From assembly GCA_963662175.1 (NCBI GenBank), contig OY759222.1, forward strand, positions 19,416,222-19,480,221: a DNA stretch of 64,000 bases. The letters are read 5' to 3'. The notes under the pieces are model-generated. The model made no database searches. It saw only the letters and a list, made by a program, of their open reading frames with translations, and was not told the origin of the DNA. The position numbers and the translations under genes are program-made. The stretch is from Aradus depressus. Taxonomy: Eukaryota > Arthropoda > Insecta > Hemiptera > Aradidae. Positions 32,001 through 44,441 of this stretch are shown here, one piece after another (the first letter of the stretch is position 1; each line of letters opens with the position of its first letter).

Positions 32001-35000
32001 TCAGGAATACTACATGGGAAATTTCGTGACAATACGATCAACCGTTAATGAGCTAGCTCTTTTTTATACTTAGCCCCCCCCCCCCCCCCCCTCCCCCCCT
32101 CCCGTTCAAAACTTTGGGATACCACACACCTTATTTTTCTATTTGGCCTTCAGGAATACTACATGGGAAATTTCGTGACAATACGATCAACCGTTAATGA
32201 GCTAGCTCTTTTTTATGCTTAGCCCCCCCCCCCCCTCTCCCCCTCCCGTTCACAATTATTTGACGTCACATAGTGTATTTTTCTATTTGGCCTTCAGGAA
32301 TACTACATGGGAAATTTCGTGACAATACGATCAACCGTTAATGAGCTAGCTCTTTATTATACTTAGCCCCCCCCCCCCCCCCCCTCCCGTTCACAATTAT
32401 TTGACGTCACATAGTGTATTTTTCTATTTGGCCTTCAGGAATACTACATGAGAAATTTCGTGACAATACGATCAACCGTTAATGAGCTAGCTCTTTTTTA
32501 TGCTTAGCCCCCCCCCCCTCTCCCCCCCTCCCGTTCACAATTATTTGACGTCACATAGTGTATTTTTCTATTTGGCCTTCAGGAATACTACATGGGAAAT
32601 TTCGTGACAATACGATCAACCGTTAATGAGCTAGCTCTTTTTTATGCTTAGCCCCCCCCCCCTCTCCCCCCCTCCCGTTCACAATTATTTGACGTCACAT
32701 AGTGTATTTTTCTATTTGGCCTTCAGGAATACTACATGGGAAATTTCGTGACAATACGATCAACCGTTAATGAGCTAGCTCTTTATTATACTTAGCCCCC
32801 CCCCCCCCCCCCCTCCCGTTCACAATTATTTGACGTCACATAGTGTATTTTTCTATTTGGCCTTCAGGAATACTACATGAGAAATTTCGTGACAATACGA
32901 TCAACCGTTAATGAGCTAGCTCTTTTTTATACTTAGCCCCCCCCCCCCCCCCCCTCCCGTTCACAATTATTTGACGTCACATAGTGTATTTTTCTATTTG
33001 GCCTTCAGGAATACTACATGAGAAATTTCGTGACAATACGATCAACCGTTAATGAGCTAGCTCTTTATTATACTTAGCCCCCCCCCCCCCCCCCCCCTCC
33101 CGTTCACAATTATTTGACGTCACATAGTGTATTTTTCTATTTGGCCTTCAGGAATACTACATGAGAAATTTCGTGACAATACGATCAACCGTTAATGAGC
33201 TAGCTCTTTTTTATGCTTAGCCCCCCCCCCCTCTCCCCCCCTCCCGTTCACAATTATTTGACGTCACATAGTGTATTTTTCTATTTGGCCTTCAGGAATA
33301 CTACATGGGAAATTTCGTGACAATACGATCAACCGTTAATGAGCTAGCTCTTTTTTATACTTAGCCCCCCCCCCCCTCTCCCCCCCTCCCGTTCACAATT
33401 ATTTGACGTCACATAGTGTATTTTTCTATTTGGCCTTCAGGAATACTACATGGGAAATTTCGTGACAATACGATCAACCGTTAATGAGCTAGCTCTTTTT
33501 TATGCTTAGCCCCCCCCCCCTCTCCCCCCTCCCGTTCACAATTATTTGACGTCACATAGTGTATTTTTCTATTTGGCCTTCAGGAATACTACATGAGAAA
33601 TTTCGTGACAATACGATCAACCGTTAATGAGCTAGCTCTTTTTTATGCTTAGCCCCCCCCCCCCTCTCCCCCCCTCCCGTTCACAATTATTTGACGTCAC
33701 ATAGTGTATTTTTCTATTTGGCCTTCAGGAATACTACATGGGAAATTTCGTGACAATACGATCAACCGTTAATGAGCTAGCTCTTTTTTATACTTAGCCC
33801 CCCCCCCCCTCTCCCCCCCTCCCGTTCACAATTATTTGACGTCACATAGTGTATTTTTCTATTTGGCCTTCAGGAATACTACATGGGAAATTTCGTGACA
33901 ATACGATCAACCGTTAATGAGCTAGCTCTTTTTTATGCTTAGCCCCCCCCCCCCTCTCCCCCCTCCCGTTCACAATTATTTGACGTCACATAGTGTATTT
34001 TTCTATTTGGCCTTCAGGAATACTACATGGGAAATTTCGTGACAATACGATCAACCGTTAATGAGCTAGCTCTTTATTATACTTAGCCCCCCCCCCCCCC
34101 CCCCCCTCCCGTTCACAATTATTTGACGTCACATAGTGTATTTTTCTATTTGGCCTTCAGGAATACTACATGAGAAATTTCGTGACAATACGATCAACCG
34201 TTAATGAGCTAGCTCTTTTTTATGCTTAGCCCCCCCCCCCTCTCCCCCCCTCCCGTTCACAATTATTTGACGTCACATAGTGTATTTTTCTATTTGGCCT
34301 TCAGGAATACTACATGGGAAATTTCGTGACAATACGATCAACCGTTAATGAGCTAGCTCTTATTTATACTTAGCCCCCCCCCCCCCCCCCCCCCCCTCCC
34401 GTTCACAATTATTTGACGTCACATAGTGTATTTTTCTATTTGGCCTTCAGGAATACTACATGGGAAATTTCGTGACAATACGATCAACCGTTAATGAGCT
34501 AGCTCTTTTTTATGCTTAGCCCCCCCCCCCCCTCTCCCCCCCTCCCGTTCACAATTATTTGACGTCACATAGTGTATTTTTCTATTTGGCCTTCAGGAAT
34601 ACTACATGGGAAATTTCGTGACAATACGATCAACCGTTAATGAGCTAGCTCTTTTTTATGCTTAGCCCCCCCCCCCCCCTCTCCCCCCCTCCCGTTCACA
34701 ATTATTTGACGTCACATAGTGTATTTTTCTATTTGGCCTTCAGGAATACTACATGGGAAATTTCGTGACAATACGATCAACCGTTAATGAGCTAGCTCTT
34801 TTTTATGCTTAGCCCCCCCCCCCCTCTCCCCCCCTCCCGTTCACAATTATTTGACGTCACATAGTGTATTTTTCTATTTGGCCTTCAGGAATACTACATG
34901 GGAAATTTCGTGACAATACGATCAACCGTTAATGAGCTAGCTCTTTTTTATACTTAGCCCCCCCCCCCCTCCCCCCCCTCCCGTTCACAATTATTTGACG

Positions 35001-38000
35001 TCACATAGTGTATTTTTCTATTTGGCCTTCAGGAATACTACATGGGAAATTTCGTGACAATACGATCAACCGTTAATGAGCTAGCTCTTTTTTATACTTA
35101 GCCCCCCCCCCCCCCTCCCCCCCTCCCGTTCAAAACTTTGGGATACCACACACCTTATTTTTCTATTTGGCCTTCAGGAATACTACATGGGAAATTTCGT
35201 GACAATACGATCAACCGTTAATGAGCTAGCTCTTTTTTATACTTAGCCCCCCCCCCCCCCCCCCTCCCCCCCTCCCGTTCAAAACTTTGGGATACCACAC
35301 ACCTTATTTTTCTATTTGGCCTTCAGGAATACTACATGGGAAATTTCGTGACAATACGATCAACCGTTAATGAGCTAGCTCTTTTTTATACTTAGCCCCC
35401 CCCCCCCCCCCCCTCCCCCCCTCCCGTTCAAAACTTTGGGATACCACACACCTTATTTTTCTATTTGGCCTTCAGGAATACTACATGGGAAATTTCGTGA
35501 CAATACGATCAACCGTTAATGAGCTAGCTCTTTTTTATACTTAGCCCCCCCCCCCCTCCCCCCCCTCCCGTTCACAATTATTTGACGTCACATAGTGTAT
35601 TTTTCTATTTGGCCTTCAGGAATACTACATGGGAAATTTCGTGACAATACGATCAACCGTTAATGAGCTAGCTCTTTTTTATACTTAGCCCCCCCCCCCC
35701 CCCCCTCCCGTTCACAATTATTTGACGTCACATAGTGTATTTTTCTATTTGGCCTTCAGGAATACTACATGGGAAATTTCGTGACAATACGATCAACCGT
35801 TAATGAGCTAGCTCTTTTTTATACTTAGCCCCCCCCCCCCTCCCCCCCCTCCCGTTCACAATTATTTGACGTCACATAGTGTATTTTTCTATTTGGCCTT
35901 CAGGAATACTACATGGGAAATTTCGTGACAATACGATCAACCGTTAATGAGCTAGCTCTTTTTTATACTTAGCCCCCCCCCCCCCCCTCCCCCCCTCCCG
36001 TTCAAAACTTTGGGATACCACACACCTTATTTTTCTATTTGGCCTTCAGGAATACTACATGGGAAATTTCGTGACAATACGATCAACCGTTAATGAGCTA
36101 GCTCTTTTTTATACTTAGCCCCCCCCCCCCCCCCCCCTCCCGTTCACAATTATTTGACGTCACATAGTGTATTTTTCTATTTGGCCTTCAGGAATACTAC
36201 ATGGGAAATTTCGTGACAATACGATCAACCGTTAATGAGCTAGCTCTTTTTTATACTTAGCCCCCCCCCCCCTCCCCCCCCTCCCGTTCACAATTATTTG
36301 ACGTCACATAGTGTATTTTTCTATTTGGCCTTCAGGAATACTACATGGGAAATTTCGTGACAATACGATCAACCGTTAATGAGCTAGCTCTTTTTTATAC
36401 TTAGCCCCCCCCCCCCCCCCCTCCCCCCCTCCCGTTCAAAACTTTGGGATACCACACACCTTATTTTTCTATTTGGCCTTCAGGAATACTACATGGGAAA
36501 TTTCGTGACAATACGATCAACCGTTAATGAGCTAGCTCTTTTTTATACTTAGCCCCCCCCCCCCCCCCCCTCCCCCCCTCCCGTTCAAAACTTTGGGATA
36601 CCACACACCTTATTTTTCTATTTGGCCTTCAGGAATACTACATGGGAAATTTCGTGACAATACGACCAACCGTTAATGAGCTAGCTCTTTTTTATACTTA
36701 GCCCCCCCCCCCCCCCCTCCCCCCCTCCCGTTCAAAACTTTGGGATACCACACACCTTATTTTTCTATTTGGCCTTCAGGAATACTACATGGGAAATTTC
36801 GTGACAATACGATCAACCGTTAATGAGCTAGCTCTTTTTTATACTTAGCCCCCCCCCCCCCCCCCTCCCCCCCTCCCGTTCAAAACTTTGGGATACCACA
36901 CACCTTATTTTTCTATTTGGCCTTCAGGAATACTACATGGGAAATTTCGTGACAATACGACCAACCGTTAATGAGCTAGCTCTTTTTTATACTTAGCCCC
37001 CCCCCCCCCCCCTCCCCCCCTCCCGTTCAAAACTTTGGGATACCACACACCTTATTTTTCTATTTGGCCTTCAGGAATACTACATGGGAAATTTCGTGAC
37101 AATACGACCAACCGTTAATGAGCTAGCTCTTTTTTATACTTAGCCCCCCCCCCCCCCCCCCTCCCCCCCTCCCGTTCAAAACTTTGGGATACCACACACC
37201 TTATTTTTCTATTTGGCCTTCAGGAATACTACATGGGAAATTTCGTGACAATACGATCAACCGTTAATGAGCTAGCTCTTTTTTATACTTAGCCCCCCCC
37301 CCCCCTCCCCCCCCTCCCGTTCACAATTATTTGACGTCACATAGTGTATTTTTCTATTTGGCCTTCAGGAATACTACATGGGAAATTTCGTGACAATACG
37401 ATCAACCGTTAATGAGCTAGCTCTTTTTTATACTTAGCCCCCCCCCCCCCCCCCCCTCCCCCCCTCCCGTTCAAAACTTTGGGATACCACACACCTTATT
37501 TTTCTATTTGGCCTTCAGGAATACTACATGGGAAATTTCGTGACAATACGATCAACCGTTAATGAGCTAGCTCTTTTTTATACTTAGCCCCCCCCCCCCC
37601 CCCTCCCCCCCTCCCGTTCAAAACTTTGGGATACCACACACCTTATTTTTCTATTTGGCCTTCAGGAATACTACATGGGAAATTTCGTGACAATACGATC
37701 AACCGTTAATGAGCTAGCTCTTTTTTATACTTAGCCCCCCCCCCCCCCCTCCCCCCCCTCCCGTTCACAATTATTTGACGTCACATAGTGTATTTTTCTA
37801 TTTGGCCTTCAGGAATACTACATGGGAAATTTCGTGACAATACGATCAACCGTTAATGAGCTAGCTCTTTTTTATACTTAGCCCCCCCCCCCCCCCCCCC
37901 TCCCCCCCTCCCGTTCAAAACTTTGGGATACCACACACCTTATTTTTCTATTTGGCCTTCAGGAATACTACATGGGAAATTTCGTGACAATACGATCAAC

Positions 38001-39930
38001 CGTTAATGAGCTAGCTCTTTTTTATACTTAGCCCCCCCCCCCCCCCTCCCCCCCTCCCGTTCACAATTATTTGACGTCACATAGTGTATTTTTCTATTTG
38101 GCCTTCAGGAATACTACATGGGAAATTTCGTGACAATACGATCAACCGTTAATGAGCTAGCTCTTTTTTATACTTAGCCCCCCCCCCCCCCCCCCCCTCC
38201 CCCCCTCCCGTTCAAAACTTTGGGATACCACACACCTTATTTTTCTATTTGGCCTTCAGGAATACTACATGGGAAATTTCGTGACAATACGATCAACCGT
38301 TAATGAGCTAGCTCTTTTTTATACTTAGCCCCCCCCCCCCCCCTCCCCCCCCTCCCGTTCACAATTATTTGACGTCACATAGTGTATTTTTCTATTTGGC
38401 CTTCAGGAATACTACATGGGAAATTTCGTGACAATACGATCAACCGTTAATGAGCTAGCTCTTTTTTATACTTAGCCCCCCCCCCCCCCCCCCTCCCCCC
38501 CTCCCGTTCAAAACTTTGGGATACCACACACCTTATTTTTCTATTTGGCCTTCAGGAATACTACATGGGAAATTTCGTGACAATACGATCAACCGTTAAT
38601 GAGCTAGCTCTTTTTTATACTTAGCCCCCCCCCCCCCCCCTCCCCCCCTCCCGTTCACAATTATTTGACGTCACATAGTGTATTTTTCTATTTGGCCTTC
38701 AGGAATACTACATGGGAAATTTCGTGACAATACGATCAACCGTTAATGAGCTAGCTCTTTTTTATACTTAGCCCCCCCCCCCCCCCCTCCCCCCCTCCCG
38801 TTCAAAACTTTGGGATACCACACACCTTATTTTTCTATTTGGCCTTCAGGAATACTACATGGGAAATTTCGTGACAATACGATCAACCGTTAATGAGCTA
38901 GCTCTTTTTTATACTTAGCCCCCCCCCCCCCCCCCTCCCCCCCTCCCGTTCAAAACTTTGGGATACCACACACCTTATTTTTCTATTTGGCCTTCAGGAA
39001 TACTACATGGGAAATTTCGTGACAATACGATCAACCGTTAATGAGCTAGCTCTTTTTTATACTTAGCCCCCCCCCCCCCCCTCCCCCCCTCCCGTTCACA
39101 ATTATTTGACGTCACATAGTGTATTTTTCTATTTGGCCTTCAGGAATACTACATGGGAAATTTCGTGACAATACGATCAACCGTTAATGAGCTAGCTCTT
39201 TTTTATACTTAGCCCCCCCCCCCCCCCCCCTCCCCCCCTCCCGTTCAAAACTTTGGGATACCACACACCTTATTTTTCTATTTGGCCTTCAGGAATACTA
39301 CATGGGAAATTTCGTGACAATACGATCAACCGTTAATGAGCTAGCTCTTTTTTATACTTAGCCCCCCCCCCCCCCCTCCCCCCCTCCCGTTCACAATTAT
39401 TTGACGTCACATAGTGTATTTTTCTATTTGGCCTTCAGGAATACTACATGGGAAATTTCGTGACAATACGATCAACCGTTAATGAGCTAGCTCTTTTTTA
39501 TACTTAGCCCCCCCCCCCCCCCCTCCCCCCCTCCCGTTCAAAACTTTGGGATACCACACACCTTATTTTTCTATTTGGCCTTCAGGAATACAAATGGGAA
39601 ATTTCGTGACAATACGATCAACCGTTAATGAGCTAGCTCTTTATTATACTTAGCCCCCCCCCCCCCCCTCCCGTTCACAATTATTTGACGTCACATAGTG
39701 TATTTTTCTATTTGGCCTTCAGGAATACTACATGGGAAATTTCGTGACAATATGATCATCCATTAAAGAGTTTGCTCTATATTTATACTTAGGCCCCCCC
39801 ACAACGCCCCCTCCCGTTAAAAACTTTGGGACGCCACACACCTTTTTTTCCTATTTGACTTTTAAAAATACTACATGTGAAATTTCATGACAATTCGACC
39901 ATTAGTTAATGAGTTAGCACTATTTATAGT
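26100..39930. repeat. 13.8-kb satellite array, ~140-150 bp monomer, types A and B
   Basis: By hand count about 96 monomers run head to tail. Each carries 'ggccttcaggaatactacat', 'gaaatttcgtgacaatacga', 'accgttaatgagctagctct' and a poly(C) tract of roughly 9-22 C. Two types differ in one third of the unit. Type A (about 60) has 'acaattatttgacgtcacat'. Type B (about 36) has 'aaaactttgggataccacac'. Length varies mainly in the C tract. The outermost units (26100-26160 and 39740-39930) are strongly diverged while the centre is nearly identical, the usual picture of unequal exchange. There is no coding sequence. It lies between exon 1 and exon 2 of the minus-strand gene model. Confidence 0.97.
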
Positions 39931-39944
39931 GCTATTTATATATA

Positions 39945-40080
39945 AACTAATTATATCGAACTACTCGATGCAATCAAGGTATCGATTATTTTTATTTGAT
40001 GCTCTAGTAGTAGAAGGTTTTAGTGGTTACTACACGTGAGTAAAAGTATCGATATGTTGGGGTATCGATTGAACCCGCCT
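39945..40080. repeat. hAT-type element fragment
   Basis: 'gaactactcgatgcaatc', 'gagtaaaagtatcgatatg' and 'ggtatcgattgaaccc' correspond to the right part of the hAT-derived element at 41917-43013. The left end is missing. Confidence 0.6.
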
Positions 40081-40224
40081 ACCTACATCTTTTATTCACG
40101 TAGGATAGGAATATTTAACGACATGGTTCAGACTTGGGTAGAAAATAAACTTCTTGATTACCTATGCGATTGGTGTTGGGTGGGAATATGAATAATCGAC
40201 TTTGAAGAAATAAATATCATTGGT

Positions 40225-40435
40225 TAATTTCATGCCTCATGCCCGGGCATGAGGCACAATAACTAGTTACATATCAATAGCCAGTAGCACGCCTACTACC
40301 AGAGCGCTATTTCGACGCTCTGATGGACATGAGCTAGACTCTACAATGTATTTAATGAGTAGACCTGACAACGTTCATTCTCGGGACCATCGCTTAGTGT
40401 CCATCCGAAGGACGGCGTGCTCAAGTTTCTTTTTT
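40225..40435 (-). repeat. SINE fragment, reverse orientation
   Basis: Matches the SINE body in reverse: 'cctactaccagagcgctatt', 'tggacatgagctagactcta' and 'ccatccgaaggacggcgtgc'. The internal part is rearranged, and the tRNA head is not visible. Confidence 0.65.
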
Positions 40436-40439
40436 TACA

Positions 40440-40780
40440 GAAATTGAAAGTATTTTCATGTTCATACATTCATTACATCGGCAGTTATTTGGCGTTTTGA
40501 GTTTAACCCCCCGATTCAACTGAAACCTCATAGGTGTCATCTTCACTTTTGAAATTACATATGAAATTTTGTGCCGATAAATTTATCGGGAGTTATTTTG
40601 TTCAAAGATACGCAGAGACAGTCAATTTTTCACTTTTCAATCAGGGAGTCGAGAAACAACCCCGATGAAAACTCAACAGGGAAGTCAAATAGACAAATCA
40701 TGTTCAGGGTTATGGCGCTCACGATGTTTCAGGGTTATGGCGCTCACGATGTTTCACCCGAAAGTTGTCGATTTGACTAT
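40440..40780. repeat. Dispersed-repeat fragment and a 31-bp duplication
   Basis: 40465-40610 shares 'cattacatcggcagttatt' and 'ataggtgtcatcttca' with the family at 5240-6130. At 40700-40760 a 31-base word ('ttcagggttatggcgctcac' onward) is repeated directly. The plus-strand frame across it has no family signature. Confidence 0.5.
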
Positions 40781-40883
40781 TTCGGTAACTTCTACAACTG
40801 AAATAATCATCAAATAATAAAGAAGGAACTATGTGAAATCGGTATATCCTATGAAAATATAAATTTTGTGGTACACTACTCAC

Positions 40884-41172
40884 CATTAAAAATAAAATCC
40901 AATATAATACCAGTTGGCGAGCGTTTCGGCGTTTTTGACGGGTCAGTCTTCTTGGACGGATCGGTCGCCTGGGGCGGGTCGGTCGCCTTGGGAGGTTCCG
41001 TCGCCTGGGTCGTGTCGGTCGCCTTGGGAGGTTCCGTCGCCTGGGTCGTGTCGGTCACCTTGGGTGGTTCCGTCGCCTGGGTCGTGTCGGTCACCTTGGC
41101 TGGTTCCGTCGACTGGGGCGGGTCGGCCGCCCCGCAGGAGTAGATTAGCACAAGTAAAAATAGCAACTTCAT
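40884..41172 (-). CDS. Exon 1: signal peptide plus Thr/Pro-rich repeat
   Basis: The chosen start is the ATG at 41172, in context AACATGA. It opens a clear secretion signal (MKLLFLLVLIYSCGAA, likely cut before DPPQ). About four 12-residue repeats of the form TEPPKATDTTQA follow, then a basic PSKTPKRS stretch, ending GIILDFIFN. The repeat resembles an O-glycosylated linker. After 96 codons and one base the exon meets a consensus donor (G then GTGAGTAG) at 40884. That phase fits exon 2. A longer frame from 41262 is open but passes a 3' splice-like sequence (TTTACTTCTCAG) three bases before this ATG. A 5' untranslated intron is therefore possible. The mature protein would be extracellular. Function unknown. 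Confidence 0.65.
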
Positions 41173-41402
41173 GTTCTGAGAAGTAAATAGGTCCAAGGAT
41201 GAGGAAATAATGAAGAATCTATGAAACGTTCTATACAGATTTGGTGACTGTAATGTAAACATGCTATTCGTTCATCTCTCATTGGGCAGGATCGAAGACC
41301 ACGTGTCCTTCCACATCATAATCTACGTGGTTCAATGTATGAATTTGTTGGATAATGGTCATCTAAAATCATTCACTACGTGTAAAATATTGTAAGAATA
41401 TA

Positions 41403-41560
41403 AAAAAAAAAAAAAAAAAAAAAACCTACGAAGTCAGATATTGATTTTTAGCTCAAACGGTCGATTGGTTTTTGAGTTAAGGAGAACGAAAACTTAATTG
41501 ATTAATTCGTCCTGGGGAAGTACGTTTCTGGCGATTTACCGACAACTTTTTTTTAAAAGA
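41403..41560. repeat. Poly(A) run and dispersed-repeat fragment
   Basis: A run of about 22 A at 41403-41424 is followed by 'gctcaaacggtcgattggtt' and 'aattcgtcctggggaag', matching the family at 9330-9900 (there 'cccaaacggtcaactggttt' and 'attcgttctggggaag'). Confidence 0.55.
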
Positions 41561-42189
41561 TTTTCGTTGTTTATAAAAATTTTATTTAATTGTTTACTGG
41601 GTGGTAACATACACAACGTCCGTTCCATCTTCACATTGTAATACACCGAAGGCTCATGAATTTCACAGCTCGCAGTTTTAGGTCAGACCTGAATAAGAAT
41701 TTTCCTTGTCTAATGACGGCATATACTTTTTCATGAAATTATTTTTTGAAACTGTATATTTTTCAAAAATTTTACATTCTTTATTTCTTTGTTGACTATT
41801 TTGTTTGGAATCAGCCAGAAGAAATTTTCATCTTTACTGATGACCGTCATCTGGTTGAAGCCGTTCTACGGACTTTGCTACATCAATGTGTCTTTCTAGG
41901 CTAAAGAGGCTACAGTTAGGGATCTATCGATACAAGTAAAGTATCGATACTTTTACCAGATACAACATCGATACCTTTCTTTTGATGCCAAGTAGGTATT
42001 GAATAGATATTACTTGTATCGATTCAAAGTACTCGTTTCAAATTTCAACAATTAAAAAAAACTATATAAATTTTTCAATTCATCAAAATCGTTCACCGTT
42101 TAATTTCTTACAATTTTCTTTTATTTGTTGTTGCAGTAAAATACTGAACTCAAATTCCGGTCCACGGACAAATGACATATATCGATGGT

Positions 42190-42310
42190 GATAACCTCAT
42201 GTGTGATGTGATCATGCAGTATGTGTGATGTGATCACGTAGTATGTGTGTGTGATCACGTAGTATGTGTGTGTGATCACGCAGTATGTGTGTGTGATCAC
42301 GCAGTATGTG
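42190..42310. repeat. ~23-bp minisatellite (TGTGATCACG units)
   Basis: Five copies of 'gtgtgatcacgtagtatgtgt' with small changes lie inside the hAT-derived element. Confidence 0.85.
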
Positions 42311-42460
42311 TGATGCGTCCTTATTTCTTACCTTATTTACATTAAATGGTTTATCGTTTATGAAGGTATACGTTTGTTTAATTTTGAAGAGAACCGTGAA
42401 CATGATTACGATTTCATTATTTTATTTTTACATTCCATTTTGTCAATTACAAATTATAAT

Positions 42461-42578
42461 GCCTCGTCCTACGGCGAAAGTGTGGATTTATTACACTAAG
42501 AACGTGTCGATCTCAGCGACTTGCGAAAAGTGTTTTAAACTAGTGAAATATTGTCGGAATACGAATAGTTTCCAGTAG
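42461..42578 (+). pseudogene. BED-type zinc finger remnant of a hAT transposase
   Basis: A 38-residue peptide starts MPRPTAKVWIYYTKN and continues ATCEKCFKLVKYC before a stop. The aromatic pair (W and YY) followed by C-x2-C is the first half of a BED zinc finger, the DNA-binding domain at the N-terminus of hAT transposases. The His pair of the finger and the catalytic domain are missing. The longer frame from 42306 only adds upstream AT-rich sequence. Confidence 0.65.
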
Positions 42579-43021
42579 TTTTATATCCTTAGTAAAAATA
42601 AATTGTATGTTCATTTTATAAGACTTTCTATTATTTTCAGTAGGTATGTTTTTAATAATATAATCTTATCTTATTCGATTTGATTTATTTGTTTCTTATG
42701 CCTGCTACAATATCTCATTTATATCTTTCAAATTGTATTGTGTTTTTTTATTATTATTATATAGGTACCTATATAGGTATATATTATACATGGTTTAAAA
42801 CTAATTATAACGAAGTACTCGATGAAATACGATTTTTATTTAAATCTATATAGATTTATTGATTTTTAAAATTAATTATAACGAACTACTAGATTCAATC
42901 GATACGAGTAGGTATCGATACTTTTTATTCGATACTTGATTAGTATCGAAAGTTGTTTTCGATACTACTTAGGAGTAAAAGTATCGATACTTTGTGGTAT
43001 CGATAGAACCCTAGCTATAGT

Positions 43022-44367
43022 CAAACTTAAACGTAAGTTTCTGCTCTCCCTCTAAACATTCAGTATTTTTATTGGTGGACTCTCATCTCATTTGAGGGTT
43101 CCAAACCCGCATCGTGGTCTCGTACCTTAGTTAGATAATGACCAGGTCTAAAAAAGTGGACCCGATTCCGCATCTAGAACAAGCGTTTAGAGGTAGCGAG
43201 GTTACTTGCGTTACCACAAATTCGGAAAAGAAAGGACCAGGTGCAGAATCAGAATTGTGTACTCTAAAAACTCTAAAGCTTGAGCACATTACGTAATTTT
43301 TTATCAAGAATAGCGTATGGTTATTATTTTAAATTTTTAATCTACCCTCCTTTTTTTTTACTTTTTATCCTCAAAAAATAGGTGTAAGTCCGGGGTGCAT
43401 GGAACATTCCCACAGGCCCTTTTATTATTCCGTACTAAAACTCATTTAATCTAATTAGGAGCATTTCTCAAGTGTTCCAAAACCCACGAACAGGTCTAAG
43501 AAAAAGTTCAGGGAATGTTGTGAAAATTCTATAAAAAACCAAACACTTATTCTCGCTTAACACTCAGCTTAATTTTAATCAAGCTCATAAGTGTGGCCAT
43601 ATTGTCAATCGTTGAGTATTTCTAAAGCCCGGTTCAAATTCACCTAGTATTTTTTTTTTTATAATCTGGGGATATCGGATGTACAGTAATATTGAAAAAA
43701 TCTTTAAATTATTTATTAAAAAAATGTTTAAAGTTACCCAGAAACACAACAAATTTTTCTTATATTTAGAATCTGATTTAATGCCTGTTTTTTTTGTTTA
43801 CATTAAAATTAAATTAAAGGTATCTTTAAATCTCCCATCTTATTGATATATAAACATTGTTAACAATTAAGATTTAGTAAACTAAAAATTTAATTTAGCG
43901 AGCGGTAAGTACGAAAATAATTCAAAGAGAGGGTTTGACTACTGTCCTTGAGGCGCCTACAAGATCGTACGGCGAAACGACGTCGGTCTTCTTTAAATCA
44001 AAAAAATATTACGAACTTTTTTCAGTGAGTAAAAATATTATTCTTGTTTTCATTACGTACTGTACATTGTTTTATTTTATAGTCCTGTTCAGAATTTAAC
44101 GTTCACATATTTCGTTTTTAAAATTCTTAATTTTTACATTATAACATTAATGTACCGTGGTTTGTTTTGTACAATAAATAAATTTTGAGTTTCAATCACA
44201 AAGATGTTCTGTTTTGTTAACCTTATCTCAGTTCGTATGTCAAAAACTTAGATCTACATACATATACATTACGTAGTATTGAAAATAAAATTAAGCTGAA
44301 GGAAAAGTTGTATTTAAGAGAAAAAAAAAGTAGCTAAAATATTTATCAAGTGCATTTCATTGCAAAT
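43022..44367. other. No gene firmly recognised
   Basis: A 52-codon plus-strand frame from ATG 43138 (MTRSKKVDPIPH) ends at 43296. It has no signature and may be chance. Sequence near 43905-44050 contains splice-like words (GCGGTAAGTAC, TTTTTTCAG) but no supported exon. The rest is AT-rich. Confidence 0.35.
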
Positions 44368-44441
44368 TCCGTTTAATGCGGACTTTCGGTGATCCGGACG
44401 GGGTCCGGTCCCATCTAGTCCCGATTAGCGGGACCCTACTG
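44368..44441. mobile_element. Pogo/Tigger-like transposon end
   Basis: The sequence ends GATTAGCGGGACCCTACTG, followed by TA. This resembles the ends of Tigger/pogo elements (CAGTAGGGTCCCGCTAATC on the other strand), which insert at TA. I find no matching end nearby, so it is probably a fragment. Confidence 0.45.

Larger units (their letters stand above)
41917..43013 (+). mobile_element. hAT-derived transposon with 8-bp target duplication
   Basis: Ends TAGGGATCTATCGATAC (left) and GTATCGATAGAACCCTA (right) are near-perfect terminal inverted repeats. They are flanked by GCTACAGT at 41909-41916 and GCTATAGT at 43014-43021, an 8-base duplication with one mismatch as hAT elements make. Subterminal GTATCGATAC-like words recur. 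The 1.1-kb interior keeps a BED-finger start of a transposase but no catalytic region. A short minisatellite lies at 42190-42310. It is non-autonomous. Confidence 0.8.

Noticed and set aside
26100..39930. Regularly spaced repeats that could suggest a CRISPR array
   Set aside because: Units are contiguous with no unique spacers, are about 145 bp long, and lie in eukaryotic DNA. It is a satellite.
43138..43296. 52-codon plus-strand ORF MTRSKKVDPIPH
   Set aside because: No family signature, no promoter or splice support, and its length is compatible with chance.
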